Below are positions 42,939 to 53,663 of a stretch of 64,000 nucleotides of DNA, piece after piece. Below the pieces are notes generated by a model. It was not told the DNA's origin. It worked only from the letters and a program-made list of their open reading frames with translations, and ran no database searches. The position numbers were made by a program, and so were the translations under genes. The stretch comes from Persicaria tinctoria (Eukaryota > Streptophyta > Magnoliopsida > Caryophyllales > Polygonaceae), in contig JBANSL010000012.1 of the NCBI GenBank assembly GCA_037127255.1, positions 32,479,115 through 32,543,114 on the forward strand. Reading direction: 5' to 3'. Within the stretch, counting starts at the first letter, position 1, and the number at the start of each line of letters is the position of its first letter.

Positions 42939-45254
42939 TGTTGTTGCAGGAGTTAGTCAAGTATAAAATCAGATATGGTTCAGAACGACTCCCCTGTCTC
43001 AGCAAATAAATACAAGACTTCCTCCCGTTGTAATAAGAGTTAGTCAGGATCGAATCCACGAGGAAGCACGTCAGCAGTTCTCAGGTAGCTATCAGATTCT
43101 CACAGACACAGCAGAAAGACAGAAGCACAGAAACAGAAATAGAACAGAAATAAAAGAAATCCTAGCAAGGGCAACTAACCCGGCAAGGGTAACTGTAAAT
43201 AAACAAACTAAAGACAGAAATAAAAGCAAACAGAAGCAAAGACAGAAACTAAACAGAAGACACAAACGAAAAGCAAAGGACACAGAAGCTTGTCGAAGTC
43301 GACTAGCTGTCCTCGAGCTCGACTAAGGTAACGAAAACAGAAAGTAAAGAACAAAGCAATCAACTCGACAGAAACTGGCCAACTCGATCTCGACCTAGCT
43401 AACTCGAGATCGACAAAAAGAACTCGACACAGACGACAGAAAGTAAGAAATCGACAAAAGCCACAGAAACTTCAACTCGAGATCGACAACCCCCAACTCG
43501 ATCTCGACTAGAACAGAACTTGACAGAAACTTTAAAATTGCAGAAAATAAAGACAGAACGCAGAAATTCGATTTAATAAACTCAATATAATAAAAGACCT
43601 CCAAGGCTAGGGTTCCGACACCACAACGATAACCATGCAAAACAACACATAAAGGCATAAAAGATCATACTTTCCATCAAATAACTCTCGTTATCAACAA
43701 CCAGGCATATAGAGGCTCTCGCATAAACCCTAATTGTTACTAACCCTTTTTCACATAATTAATCCAAGTTGCATTAAATTCACTCTCGCTTCAATAATAC
43801 CAACAAGGATCACCTTCAACTCTCGCAAAAGAATCATGCTCTTAGGGATAGAAGACAAATCGCATAAAAATCTGACCTTTATCGCATCGCCTCACATGGC
43901 CACCGTCGGGCTCACCCCAGCCCCAGAAGTGGGTGGACTACTCGCTCCTCATTGCAATCGCAGACATCTTTGATTGAAAGAAATAAACTTGCATAAACTA
44001 TATTCAAGACTTTTACAATCCTGGCAATCAACTGCCGCAAATCGCCAAAACCTTAAAAACCTCAAACTCCTAAATTGTACCTCTGAATGTAACTAACTAC
44101 TTCTCTTCGAAATTGGATGCCTAAAACTGAGCCCCTAGGGCTTTATTTATAGTGCTCTAATCCCCGCTAATTTAGGATAGAACATCTATATCTTTATCTA
44201 AATCTATATCTAATTACTTAAAAGATAAATAAATTGTTTATGGAATTAAATCCATTAAGGAAAGAAGATAAAACTAAAATGGAAATAAGTCTTCAAGATA
44301 GATCTTGTCTCCTTCGGATAGAACATGATAGATCGGATGGAATCTCAGCGACTTTGGATAGATCTTCGCCTTCGGGACCAAGTAACGTCAAATCCTAGTC
44401 GAGCTGGACACCTCGAGAAGTTTCTGGAATCTTGGCCAAGTCGACCTCGAGTAGGGCTTGTCGAGGTCGAGTAAGGTGGCTCGGCCCGGCTGACTTCTGG
44501 CTCGATGTGGCTTACTCTGGGCTCACTGGTCTTCGTCGAGATCGACTTAGCTTCCTCGATGTCGAGTTGGGTAGGGTTTCTCGACGGACTGCTCGACCAT
44601 GTCTCCTCGGGTTGGCTCGGACTGGGCTCCAGGGATCTTGTCGATCTCGACCTGGCTCTTGTCGAGATCGAGTTGGGTGCTCGGCCTGTCGACTGGGTTG
44701 CTCGGACAGGCTCCCTCGAGTTGCTCCATCCGCTGGCAGCGGGTGTTGGTCCGCGGCAGCGAGTGATCCGCTGCAGCGATTCCTGGCTTTTGCTGGCAGC
44801 GAGTGCTTGGCTTCGTCGACCAGCTCTGCTCGATGTCTCCGGGTGTGGGCGCTGGACCTTTGTCGATCTCGACAAAGACTTGTCGAGCTCGAGTTGGCTC
44901 CGGAGCTGGCTTGTCTTGGTTTCTCGATCAAGGCTTGTCGATCAAGACTGGTTGGCCAGTCTTGTCGAGCTCGAGTAAGGCAACTCGAGATCGAGTTGGC
45001 CTGGTTCTCCAACTTGCTCCGCTGCTTTGAACTTGGCCCTCTGTAGTGTTTTTCCGAGCTTTTCCGACCTTCTGTAGAATTGCTGTAAATGCCTCGATTT
45101 CTGCGATTTAAACAGAAACTGGTGTAGATTCCATAATTTGGCAAATAAACATAAACTACACAGATTCTGTACTATTCTAGCCCATATGAATGCAAATGTA
45201 TACAGAAATCGATATAAAAGTTGCTGTAAAACATGGCAGATTTCGCTCACAACA
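42939..45254 (-). repeat. Element D 3' LTR
   Basis: Nearly identical to 50178-52493. TCGA-rich blocks lie at 43285-43520 and 44395-44995, with the TATA/CCCTAGGG block at 44130-44151 (minus strand). GC-rich CGCTGCAGCG and CCGCGGCAGCG sequence lies at 44700-44800. Long open frames on both strands near 44,345-45,144 arise from the TCGA motif. Confidence 0.95.
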
Positions 45255-45290
45255 AACACCCCATACTTAAGCTTGCTTGTCCTCAAGCAA
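45255..45290 (-). other. Element D polypurine tract and stem-loop
   Basis: On the minus strand TAAGTATGGGGTGTT abuts the LTR at 45254. Beside it, 45273-45290 is a perfect 7-bp inverted repeat, TTGCTTG / CAAGCAA, around TCCT. Confidence 0.78.
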
Positions 45291-46758
45291 TACTTTTATT
45301 TGTCATTCAGGGGAAGAAATTAAAACTCTCAACATATCAGATTCATTGCCATATAACCCTGCAATCGATTACCATCCTCGAAAAGGTACTAGTGTCACAG
45401 ATTCATGCATGTGCAAATATGTAAAAGCAACATCTACTCACAAAAGGAGGGTTATGCATAAACAATTCATACGTGACAAAGCATTGATAATCAAGAAGAC
45501 TTTAATTTAAGCTCATGAAGGAGTAGATTGGTAAAAAGGCTAAAAGGTGGGCAATTTTTGGCAATGTGGTGCTTTTGATCCGGGGAAATGGATTATTTCC
45601 AACTTTGAATTTCATTCCACATTCCTTTTCCATAACATTCATCACCTTTCATAATGCTTTTCTCAATAATATTGCTTTTACCTCTCTGACCTCAGCACTG
45701 CCTTCTCGCGAGTCGCAAACATGGGTGTCATGAATGGCCCCGGATACTTAGTGCTTTGGACTCCTCACAATGTGTCCCATCTCTCCAAACTATTATCTCA
45801 GAGAGCAGGGTCAATCTACCTTTATCTCCTTAGGTGATTGGATTTTCTTTCACTCATTAAATTTTCCATATATTTCAAACATAATTTCCCTCCAAACTCC
45901 ATATAATGATAATTATCACAAACACCATATAACATCTCCATAATGTAGCATCATTCTCAACATAATCCCCGGATGAGGTAAAGAATGGCAAATATTTGGA
46001 TTATGTGGAGCAATATTTGAAATAAGGCATATTATGGCTTTTGTGATGCATAAGCATAGGTATGGCTAGGATATAAACAATATGAGCATTATATGGAAAT
46101 ATAAAGTCCTCCATCATCTTATCATGCAACATGTCAAAAGCAACTTCAAATTTTACCTCCTTTCATGGTTTTCATCAAAATATGCACTTCATTGTGACTT
46201 CCCTTTACTAGGCAATTTCATGCTATATCTCTAATGAATCCAATTTTGCATCGTCGAGTTCAATATAAGCTTCCATGACATTATTTTAAAATTTTCAATG
46301 GGGGTCATTTTTCTCAAATTTTTGGAAAACATGCATATAAGCACATAAATCAATAATGCATTCCAAAATAGCCATGTAGCAATTCAAAGAAATAATGCAC
46401 ACATAATGTCAAATATGAAAAATATGCACAAAGTAAGCCCTTCCCCCACCCCATACTTAAACATTACAGTGTCCTCACTGTATAAAAGAACAAGGTAGAG
46501 GGTAAAGAAAGAAACTCACAAGACATGATGTGCAGAGCCGCATAAATTTCGACTGGAAGCACCTCCTAGTCCGAGTATGAATATAGCTTGATTCCATCCA
46601 TGAATCTGAAAGGCAGAAGACATATACCAAAAAAATAGAAAAACAAAAACCAAAAACAAAAACAATGTCCAAAACCCAAAAACAAAGTCTTAAATGTCCT
46701 AAAAAGTCTATATACATGCTCTAGATTTTATAGTCACTAGGCTGACTTTCAATAAAGC
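45291..46758 (-). other. Element D conserved non-coding spacer
   Basis: No gene. Closely similar to the spacer of C (6929-8663), including a mid-spacer copy of the tract-like 12-mer (46448-46459). D lacks the TCGA-rich block that C has at the coding-proximal end. Confidence 0.7.
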
Positions 46759-49700
46759 TCAAGGTGGCATCTGCAAAGCCCATGTAGCTTGGGCCTCAAA
46801 TAAGACTCCATTCTTGTCCATCAGCTGTAATCCTCCAGAATGGATCTTGTTCACCACGAACGGTCCCATCCGCTTCTTGTTGAATTTGTTTGGAAACCAA
46901 TGATCCTTTGATTTAGAGACATAGAGTTTGTCTCCAACTTCATACTCCTTAGGCTCATCATTGGAAATCCTGCACAATCGCACATACCAAGGCAAACCTC
47001 TCCCATGTATAGATAAATCATTGATTGAAATAGGAGAGGAAAGATCAATACCTTGGCTGACCTTCGCGGAGAAGGAATCAGGGACCTCAGTGTTTGGTCG
47101 ATCTCGACTAGAGCTCCTCGAGATCGACGAGGCTGCAGGCTCTGGTGGTGTCCTGGTCGAAGAATCAGAAGTCGATGAAGAACAAGGCTTGTCGAGCTCG
47201 ACAAGCTTACTCGATCTCGACGAGGACTCTGGTCCTGGTTGCTGCATCGTTGAGGAGGGTGAAGTCGATGAAGACTGGATCTTGTCGACCTCGAGTAGGG
47301 TGGTCGAGATCGACAAAGGGTCTGCTCCTGGTGGTTTGGTCCTCGACGAAGACGGATCTGGCGGCATAGAGTGTTGGTCGACCTCGACAAGACTTGTCGA
47401 GATCGACGAGGATCCTTGTCCTGGAGTCAGCGTCGTCGACGAAGATGGCTCAGGTTTCTCCGAGGGGTGGTCGAGATCGACTAGCTTTTTGTCGATCTCG
47501 AGTAGGGCCTGTCCCTCTGGTTTGCTGTTCGATGAAACTGGTGCTGGTGTCTCCGAGGGGTGGTCGACCTCGAGTAGCTTCTGGTCGATCTCGAGTAGAC
47601 CTGGCTTGACCCCATACTTAGCTCCTTTGTTCCCCTTAAGGATTGCCATGATCTCCTCCACCTGGGCCTCCATGTCCCTCTTTTCCAGCTCCTCAGGGGT
47701 CATATTTCTGATCGTTGGCTCCCCGCAGGTGATGTAGCCAGCTGAGATAGATTTGACCTCTTCCATGGGACCAGTATGCTGTTCAGTTTTGTTGAAGGAA
47801 TACTCAATCACCTCATCGCTGATGCTGAAAGTGAGCACTCCTTTCCGTACGCTTATATTGGCATCCACCGTCGCCAAGAATGGTCTACCTAGAATAATAG
47901 GACAAGCAGGATCTTCTTGCATATCAATAATCAGGAAATCAGCAGGAACGAAGAATTTACCTACTTGTACTGGGACATTTTCCACCATGCCTGTTGGAAT
48001 GACCACCGTGTTGTTGGCCATATACAGTCTAGCATCCACAGGCTCCAGTGCACCTATCTTAATCTTGGACCAAACCGTTAAAGGCATAATACTAACACTA
48101 GCTCCAAGATCACATAGGGCATTAATTTTGTATGGACCAAATCCAATAGATATAGAAAACTTACCTGGATCCGGCCGCTTTTCCAGAATGTCTAGCTGGT
48201 TGCACTCCTCTGTGATTTCTGCCATCGATCGCTTTTTGCTCAGAATCTCCTTCAGGAACTTGACGTAGGACGGCATTTCATTGAGAGCTTCTGTAAATGG
48301 AATGGTGACATTCAGTTTCTGAAGCATCTTGATGAAGCGCTGAAACTTTTTCTCCGCTGGGTCCTTGAGAGATTTTGTAGGGAAAGGCAGCTTCTTTTTC
48401 TGTGTTGGAGCCAGAACAGATGTCGGAGTTGCTGCAGACTTGTCTGTGTCGACCTGGGGCTCCTCGACATCGACAGGGCCTTTGTCGACATCGACCAGAT
48501 TGGGCCCAGTCGAGTTGCTGTGTGGTGCAGACGAAGATTCTGTATTTTTCTCCTCTAGCTCGAGTTGCTGTTCCTCGTCCTGCTGCTTCCCGACCTCTGG
48601 CTCTTGCAGTTGATGGCCGCTCCTGAGTTTTACAGCAGCGACATGTCCATTCTTTCCCTTAGGATTTGGTTCTGTTTGCCCAGGGAGTTTGCCGGACTGT
48701 CGTGGGACCTGTGCAGAAATCTGGCCTATCTGAGTCTCAATCCCCTTTTTCCAGATGTCCAGTTCTCCAAATTTGGTGGTGATGTTCTGGAACTGGTTGT
48801 TGATGGTGCCCTGATTGCGTCGCATCTCCTCAAGAATCAGCTGCAGATCATCCTTCTTTTGATCCCTTTCTGGATGTCCTGGAGCTCTGTAGGGCGGAGG
48901 ATTCCTAGGGGGGCCTTGGTTCCATTGCTGTTGATAAGCCCTTTGATCCCCCATATAGCGATTCGGCCCTCCTGCGTAAGCTGCCTCCTCATGATGTTCT
49001 GCCATCCTGACTTGCTCTGTGTGTGGGCACTCAGTAGTGGTGTGCCTTTGCGATCCGCATTCTATGCAAGGCTGGTTGACAGAGAGATATTTCACTTGTT
49101 TGAGGAGCTTCTTATTCTGGTCTCTGTAGTATTGCTCCCTGACATCTGGGTCGATCTCCTTTGGTGGCTCATAAAGGGGCATAGATGGTGCTGGCCTGCC
49201 GTAGGAGTTCTCATCATATCTTGAAGTAGCCCCATATTTGTTATCATAGTTGGTGAGCTTGTCCAGCACACCCCAGGCGTCCACTGGTGGCATCGTCAGG
49301 AATTCATAGCGGGTGTAGTGGTTGATCCTGTCCTTAGTGCCTTGATCAAGAGAGTTGAAGAAGATCTCTTGAATGACGTAGGGCGGCTGTCCATGAGTAG
49401 GGCAAGATCGCAGAAGTTCCTTGTAGCGCTCCCATGCCTTTGCCAGCGGTTCCCCTTGCTTCTGTTTGAAGGCGGTGATTTTCTGGCGGAGATGTGCTGT
49501 TTTGGCGGGTGGGAAGAATTTGTTCAGAAACTCTTGCTCTACTTGGGCCCATGTCGTCAGTGATCTTGGTTTGAGCCCTTCCAGCCATTTTAGTGCAGGC
49601 CCAGCGAGAGACCAGCGAAAAGCTTTCATCTTGACATATTCCAGCGTGGTACCTTCAGCAAGAGTACGACACATATCAGAGAAGTTGGCAATATGTTCAA

Positions 49701-50094
49701 GAGGACACTCATTAAATTTGCCATAAAAGGCATCATTTTTAAGTTCTATAAGAAACTGAGTGCGAATTTCGAAAGAGTTATTAGGGATAAGAATCGCCGA
49801 TTCAGGCACGACGAGCGGGGGATGCATATAATCCTCAGCAGTGGTTGGAATTTGGGCAAGCACCGCTTCCGCTTGCCTGGCACGTTCAGCTGCTTGTTCC
49901 CTGGCTGCTCTCTCAGTGGCGAGAGCAGCGTCGTGAGCAGCATCCTTATCGGCTAGTTCCCTTGTAAGCCTCTGTATCAGCTGCTCCTGTGTTTCAGCGG
50001 CCGCCATGGCTCTTAGTAGTCTAGTTCGGACGTGTAGAAGGCGCTCTGGTTCGTCTAAGCCGTCAAACTCAGGTTGTTGACCAGAACGGCGCAT
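46759..50094 (-). CDS. Element D Gag-protease polyprotein with integrase-like C-terminal tail, 1,111 aa
   Basis: The frame opens 63 bases inside the primer site. Residues about 45-90 are alanine/glutamate-rich and probably coiled-coil. Residues about 91-290 form an Athila-type Gag domain with F-F-P-P-A-K-T and W-E-R-Y-K. A zinc knuckle C-x2-C-x4-H-x4-C lies at 343-356. The aspartic protease follows, with D-L-G-A-S at 662-666 and I-I-L-G-R-P-F near 730. Residues about 830-1000 are repeats of L-E-I-D, V-D-L-D and serine-rich linkers encoded by TCGAnnTCGA motifs. The last 55 residues (Y-E-V-G-D-K-L then R-M-G-P-F-V-V and G-G-L-Q-L-M-D) resemble the C-terminal GPF/Y-type end of Ty3/gypsy integrases. 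The likely role is capsid formation and polyprotein cleavage. Polymerase and integrase core are absent. Functionality is untested. Confidence 0.85.
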   Translation of the reverse strand: MRRSGQQPEFDGLDEPERLLHVRTRLLRAMAAAETQEQLIQRLTRELADKDAAHDAALATERAAREQAAERARQAEAVLAQIPTTAEDYMHPPLVVPESAILIPNNSFEIRTQFLIELKNDAFYGKFNECPLEHIANFSDMCRTLAEGTTLEYVKMKAFRWSLAGPALKWLEGLKPRSLTTWAQVEQEFLNKFFPPAKTAHLRQKITAFKQKQGEPLAKAWERYKELLRSCPTHGQPPYVIQEIFFNSLDQGTKDRINHYTRYEFLTMPPVDAWGVLDKLTNYDNKYGATSRYDENSYGRPAPSMPLYEPPKEIDPDVREQYYRDQNKKLLKQVKYLSVNQPCIECGSQRHTTTECPHTEQVRMAEHHEEAAYAGGPNRYMGDQRAYQQQWNQGPPRNPPPYRAPGHPERDQKKDDLQLILEEMRRNQGTINNQFQNITTKFGELDIWKKGIETQIGQISAQVPRQSGKLPGQTEPNPKGKNGHVAAVKLRSGHQLQEPEVGKQQDEEQQLELEEKNTESSSAPHSNSTGPNLVDVDKGPVDVEEPQVDTDKSAATPTSVLAPTQKKKLPFPTKSLKDPAEKKFQRFIKMLQKLNVTIPFTEALNEMPSYVKFLKEILSKKRSMAEITEECNQLDILEKRPDPGKFSISIGFGPYKINALCDLGASVSIMPLTVWSKIKIGALEPVDARLYMANNTVVIPTGMVENVPVQVGKFFVPADFLIIDMQEDPACPIILGRPFLATVDANISVRKGVLTFSISDEVIEYSFNKTEQHTGPMEEVKSISAGYITCGEPTIRNMTPEELEKRDMEAQVEEIMAILKGNKGAKYGVKPGLLEIDQKLLEVDHPSETPAPVSSNSKPEGQALLEIDKKLVDLDHPSEKPEPSSSTTLTPGQGSSSISTSLVEVDQHSMPPDPSSSRTKPPGADPLSISTTLLEVDKIQSSSTSPSSTMQQPGPESSSRSSKLVELDKPCSSSTSDSSTRTPPEPAASSISRSSSRDRPNTEVPDSFSAKVSQGIDLSSPISINDLSIHGRGLPWYVRLCRISNDEPKEYEVGDKLYVSKSKDHWFPNKFNKKRMGPFVVNKIHSGGLQLMDKNGVLFEAQATWALQMPP

Positions 50095-50156
50095 ACACCT
50101 GAAAAGTAACTCAGAGAAACAGTGAGATCCGACTACCTAAGGCGCGATTGATTGCT

Positions 50157-50174
50157 TCCCCGGCAACGGCGCCA
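50157..50174 (-). other. Element D primer binding site, tRNA-Asp type
   Basis: The minus strand reads TGGCGCCGTTGCCGGGGA, identical to the site in A, three bases from the LTR start at 50178. Confidence 0.92.
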
Positions 50175-50177
50175 ATT

Positions 50178-52493
50178 TGTTGTTGCAGGAGTTAGTCAAG
50201 TATAAAATCAGATATGGTTCAGAACGACTCCCCTGTCTCAGCAAATAAATACAAGACTTCCTCCCGTTGTAATAAGAGTTAGTCAGGATCGAATCCACGA
50301 GGAAGCACGTCAGCAGTTCTCAGGTAGCTATCAGATTCTCACAGACACAGCAGAAAGACAGAAGCACAGAAACAGAAATAGAACAGAAATAAAAGAAATC
50401 CCAGCAAGGGCAACTAACCCGGCAAGGGTAACTGTAAATAAACAAACTAAAGACAGAAATAAAAGCAAACAGAAGCAAAGACAGAAACTAAACAGAAGAC
50501 ACAAACGAAAAGCAAAGGACACAGAAGCTTGTCGAAGTCGACTAGCTGTCCTCGAGCTCGACTAAGGTAACGAAAACAGAAAGTAAAGAACAAAGCAATC
50601 AACTCGACAGAAACTGGCCAACTCGATCTCGACCTAGCTAACTCGAGATCGACAAAAAGAACTCGACACAGACGACAGAAAGTAAGAAATCGACAAAAGC
50701 CACAGAAACTTCAACTCGAGATCGACAACCCCCAACTCGATCTCGACTAGAACAGAACTTGACAGAAACTTTAAAATTGCAGAAAATAAAGACAGAACGC
50801 AGAAATTCGATGAAATAAACTCAATATAATAAAAGACCTCCAAGGCTAGGGTTCCGACACCACAACGATAACCATGCAAAACAACACATAAAGGCATAAA
50901 AGATCATACTTTCCATCAAATAACTCTCGTTATCAACAACCAGGCATATAGAGGCTCTCGCATAAACCCTAATTGTTACTAACCCTTTTTCACATAATTA
51001 ATCCAAGTTGCATTAAATTCACTCTCGCTTCAATAATACCAACAAGGATCACCTTCAACTCTCGCAAAAGAATCATGCTCTTAGGGATAGAAGACAAATC
51101 GCATAAAAATCTGACCTTTATCGCATCGCCTCACATGGCCACCGTCGGGCTCACCCCAGCCCCAGAAGTGGGTGGACTACTCGCTCCTCATTGCAATCGC
51201 AGACATCTTTGATTGAAAGAAATAAACTTGCATAAACTATATTCAAGACTTTTACAATCCTGGCAATCAACTGTCGCAAATCGCCAAAACCTTAAAAACC
51301 TCAAACTCCTAAATTGTACCTCTGAATGTAACTAACTACTTCTCTTCGAAATTGGATGCCTAAAACTGAGCCCCTAGGGCTTTATTTATAGTGCTCTAAT
51401 CCCCGCTAATTTAGGATAGAACATCTATATCTTTATCTAAATCTATATCTAATTACTTAAAAGATAAATAAATTGTTTATGGAATTAAATCCATTAAGGA
51501 AAGAAGATAAAACTAAAATGGAAATAAGTCTTCAAGATAGATCTTGTCTCCTTCGGATAGAACATGATAGATCGGATGGAATCTCAGCGACTTTGGATAG
51601 ATCTTCGCCTTCGGGACCAAGTAACGTCAAATCCTAGTCGAGCTGGACACCTCGAGAAGTTTCTGGAATCTTGGCCAAGTCGACCTCGAGTAGGGCTTGT
51701 CGAGGTCGAGTAAGGTGGCTCGGCCCGGCTGACTTCTGGCTCGATGTGGCTTACTCTGGGCTCACTGGTCTTCGTCGAGATCGACTTAGCTTCCTCGATG
51801 TCGAGTTGGGTAGGGTTTCTCGACGGACTGCTCGACCATGTCTCCTCGGGTTGGCTCGGACTGGGCTCCAGGGATCTTGTCGATCTCGACCTGGCTCTTG
51901 TCGAGATCGAGTTGGGTGCTCGGCCTGTCGACTGGGTTGCTCGGACAGGCTCCCTCGAGTTGCTCCATCCGCTGGCAGCGGGTTTTGGTCCGCGGCAGCG
52001 AGTGATCCGCTGCAGCGATTCCTGGCTTTTGCTGGCAGCGAGTGCTTGGCTTCGTCGACCAGCTCTGCTCGATGTCTCCGGGTGTGGGCGCTGGACCTTT
52101 GTCGATCTCGACAAAGACTTGTCGAGCTCGAGTTGGCTCCGGAGCTGGCTTGTCTTGGTTTCTCGATCAAGGCTTGTCGATCAAGACTGGTTGGCCAGTC
52201 TTGTCGAGCTCGAGTAAGGCAACTCGAGATCGAGTTGGCCTGGTTCTCCAACTTGCTCCGCTGCTTTGAACTTGGCCCTCTGTAGTGTTTTTCCGAGCTT
52301 TTCCGACCTTCTGTAGAATTGCTGTAAATGCCTCGATTTCTGCGATTTAAACAGAAACTGGTGTAGATTCCATAATTTGGCAAATAAACATAAACTACAC
52401 AGATTCTGTACTATTCTAGCCCATATGAATGCAAATGTATACAGAAATCGATATAAAAGTTGCTGTAAAACATGGCAGATTTCGCTCACAACA
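50178..52493 (-). repeat. Element D 5' LTR
   Basis: Mirrors the left LTR. In minus orientation it would drive transcription leftward into the Gag-protease frame, with the TATA/CCCTAGGG block at 51369-51390. Observed differences from the left copy include CCCAGCAAGG against CCTAGCAAGG, GATGAAATAAA against GATTTAATAAA, TGTCGCAAATC against TGCCGCAAATC, and GGGTTTTGG against GGGTGTTGG. Confidence 0.95.
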
Positions 52494-53663
52494 ACCTATG
52501 ACGGAACGAGCCAAGTGAAAGACACCAAGATCAGCATCTTCCTTCAAAAGTATGAGCTCTTCAAGATGAAGTCTGATGAGTCAATCAAGGCCATGTTCAC
52601 ACGATTCACAGAAATCACCAAAAACCTTGACTCTCTTGGCAAGAGCTTTACCAATGTTGATAAAGTGAGGAAGATACTGAGGTGTCTTCCAAAGGAGAAA
52701 TGGGGTCCAAAAGTAACAGCCATAGAGGAAGCCCAGGACCTCACCACTCTACCCCTTGATGAACTTCTTGGGAAGCTGATCGCACATGAGATGATCCTTA
52801 ATGAAGACGATGGAGAACTTCCAGCTAGCACTAAAAACTTGGCACTCAAGTCTAAGAAGGATGAACCCAAGGATAGATCTGATTCCGAAGATGAGGATGA
52901 CGATGAGGATGATCCTTTTGCTCTTATCACAAGAGGCCTTGCTAGAATTCTCAAAATGAAGAAGCAGTTCAACAACAAGGATGGATCAGAGTCTTCAAAA
53001 TTTCGAGGTAAGCCTCAATACAACAAGTATGAAAAGAAGACTAAACCGTTGTCTTGTTTCGAATGTGGTGAAACAGATCATCTTGTGAAAGACTGTCCTC
53101 AAAAGACAAAGAGCCGGCCCAAGAAAGGTGACAAATGGAAAAAGAAAGCCATGGTGGCTACTTGGAGTGATTCCGACTCTGACTCCGACGATGAGAAGGC
53201 CAACATTTGTCTTATGGCCTCAGAAGATGAATCCCACGACGAAAAGCTTGAAGCTACTGTAAGAGAACTTATGGAAAGTCCAAAAGAGGTATTATCGGAA
53301 TTCCTTTCCAATATGATTGCCAATGAAGAGAAGCTTATTGCCCAAACTAACCTTCTTATTAAGAGAACTGTGGACCAGGAAAAAACTATTGAGGATCTGT
53401 CTATGAGGGTCAAAGGTCTTGAAGCTTCTTATTCAGGTCTTGACATTAAAGTCAAGACGCTTGACTCGGAGAAATCTGAACTCAAGCAAGATCTCTCCTC
53501 TCTAAGAAATGAGCATTATGACTTAGAGAACGAGAAGATCTCCCTGAATAATAAGATTCTAGACCAACAGACAACCCTCATAAGTTTCACCAAATCCAAA
53601 GGCACTCTCGATAAGATGTTGGGTGAGCAACAAATCTCTCTAAACAAAAGTGGTATTGGTTAG
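52494..53663 (+). pseudogene. Sirevirus gag, remainder with zinc knuckle
   Basis: Continues the gag frame after D; sequence upstream of 52494 in the same open frame belongs to the D LTR. It includes the rest of the Gag domain, an acidic stretch (S-E-D-E-D-D-D-E-D-D) and a zinc knuckle, first residues C-F-E-C-G-E, near 53,057-53,100. A long predicted coiled coil with repeated L, K and E follows (53,330-53,620). A stop at 53661-53663 ends it. A second knuckle (C-H-H-C-A-R-K-G-H) follows at about 53,738 in another frame. Confidence 0.85.

Larger units (their letters stand above)
42939..52493 (-). mobile_element. Element D: recent, intact non-autonomous Athila-family element, minus orientation
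   Basis: Two LTRs of identical length (2,316 bp; 42939-45254 and 50178-52493) begin TGTTGT and end ACAACA. ACCTA flanks the element at 42934-42938 and 52494-52498. I noticed only five mismatches between the LTRs, so the insertion is recent. The 4.9-kb interior has a perfect tRNA-Asp primer site, one uninterrupted 1,111-codon Gag-protease frame, a 1.5-kb spacer and a polypurine tract. There is no reverse transcriptase, RNase H or integrase core, so mobilisation must have used another element's enzymes. Confidence 0.95.

Noticed and set aside
44345..45144. Overlapping reading frames of 100-210 codons on both strands (also 51584-52383, 6124-6636, 11749-12163)
   Set aside because: They lie inside LTRs and are kept open by the TCGAnnTCGA motif, which contains no stop in any frame. 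Their translations are shifted versions of one another, so they are not separate proteins.
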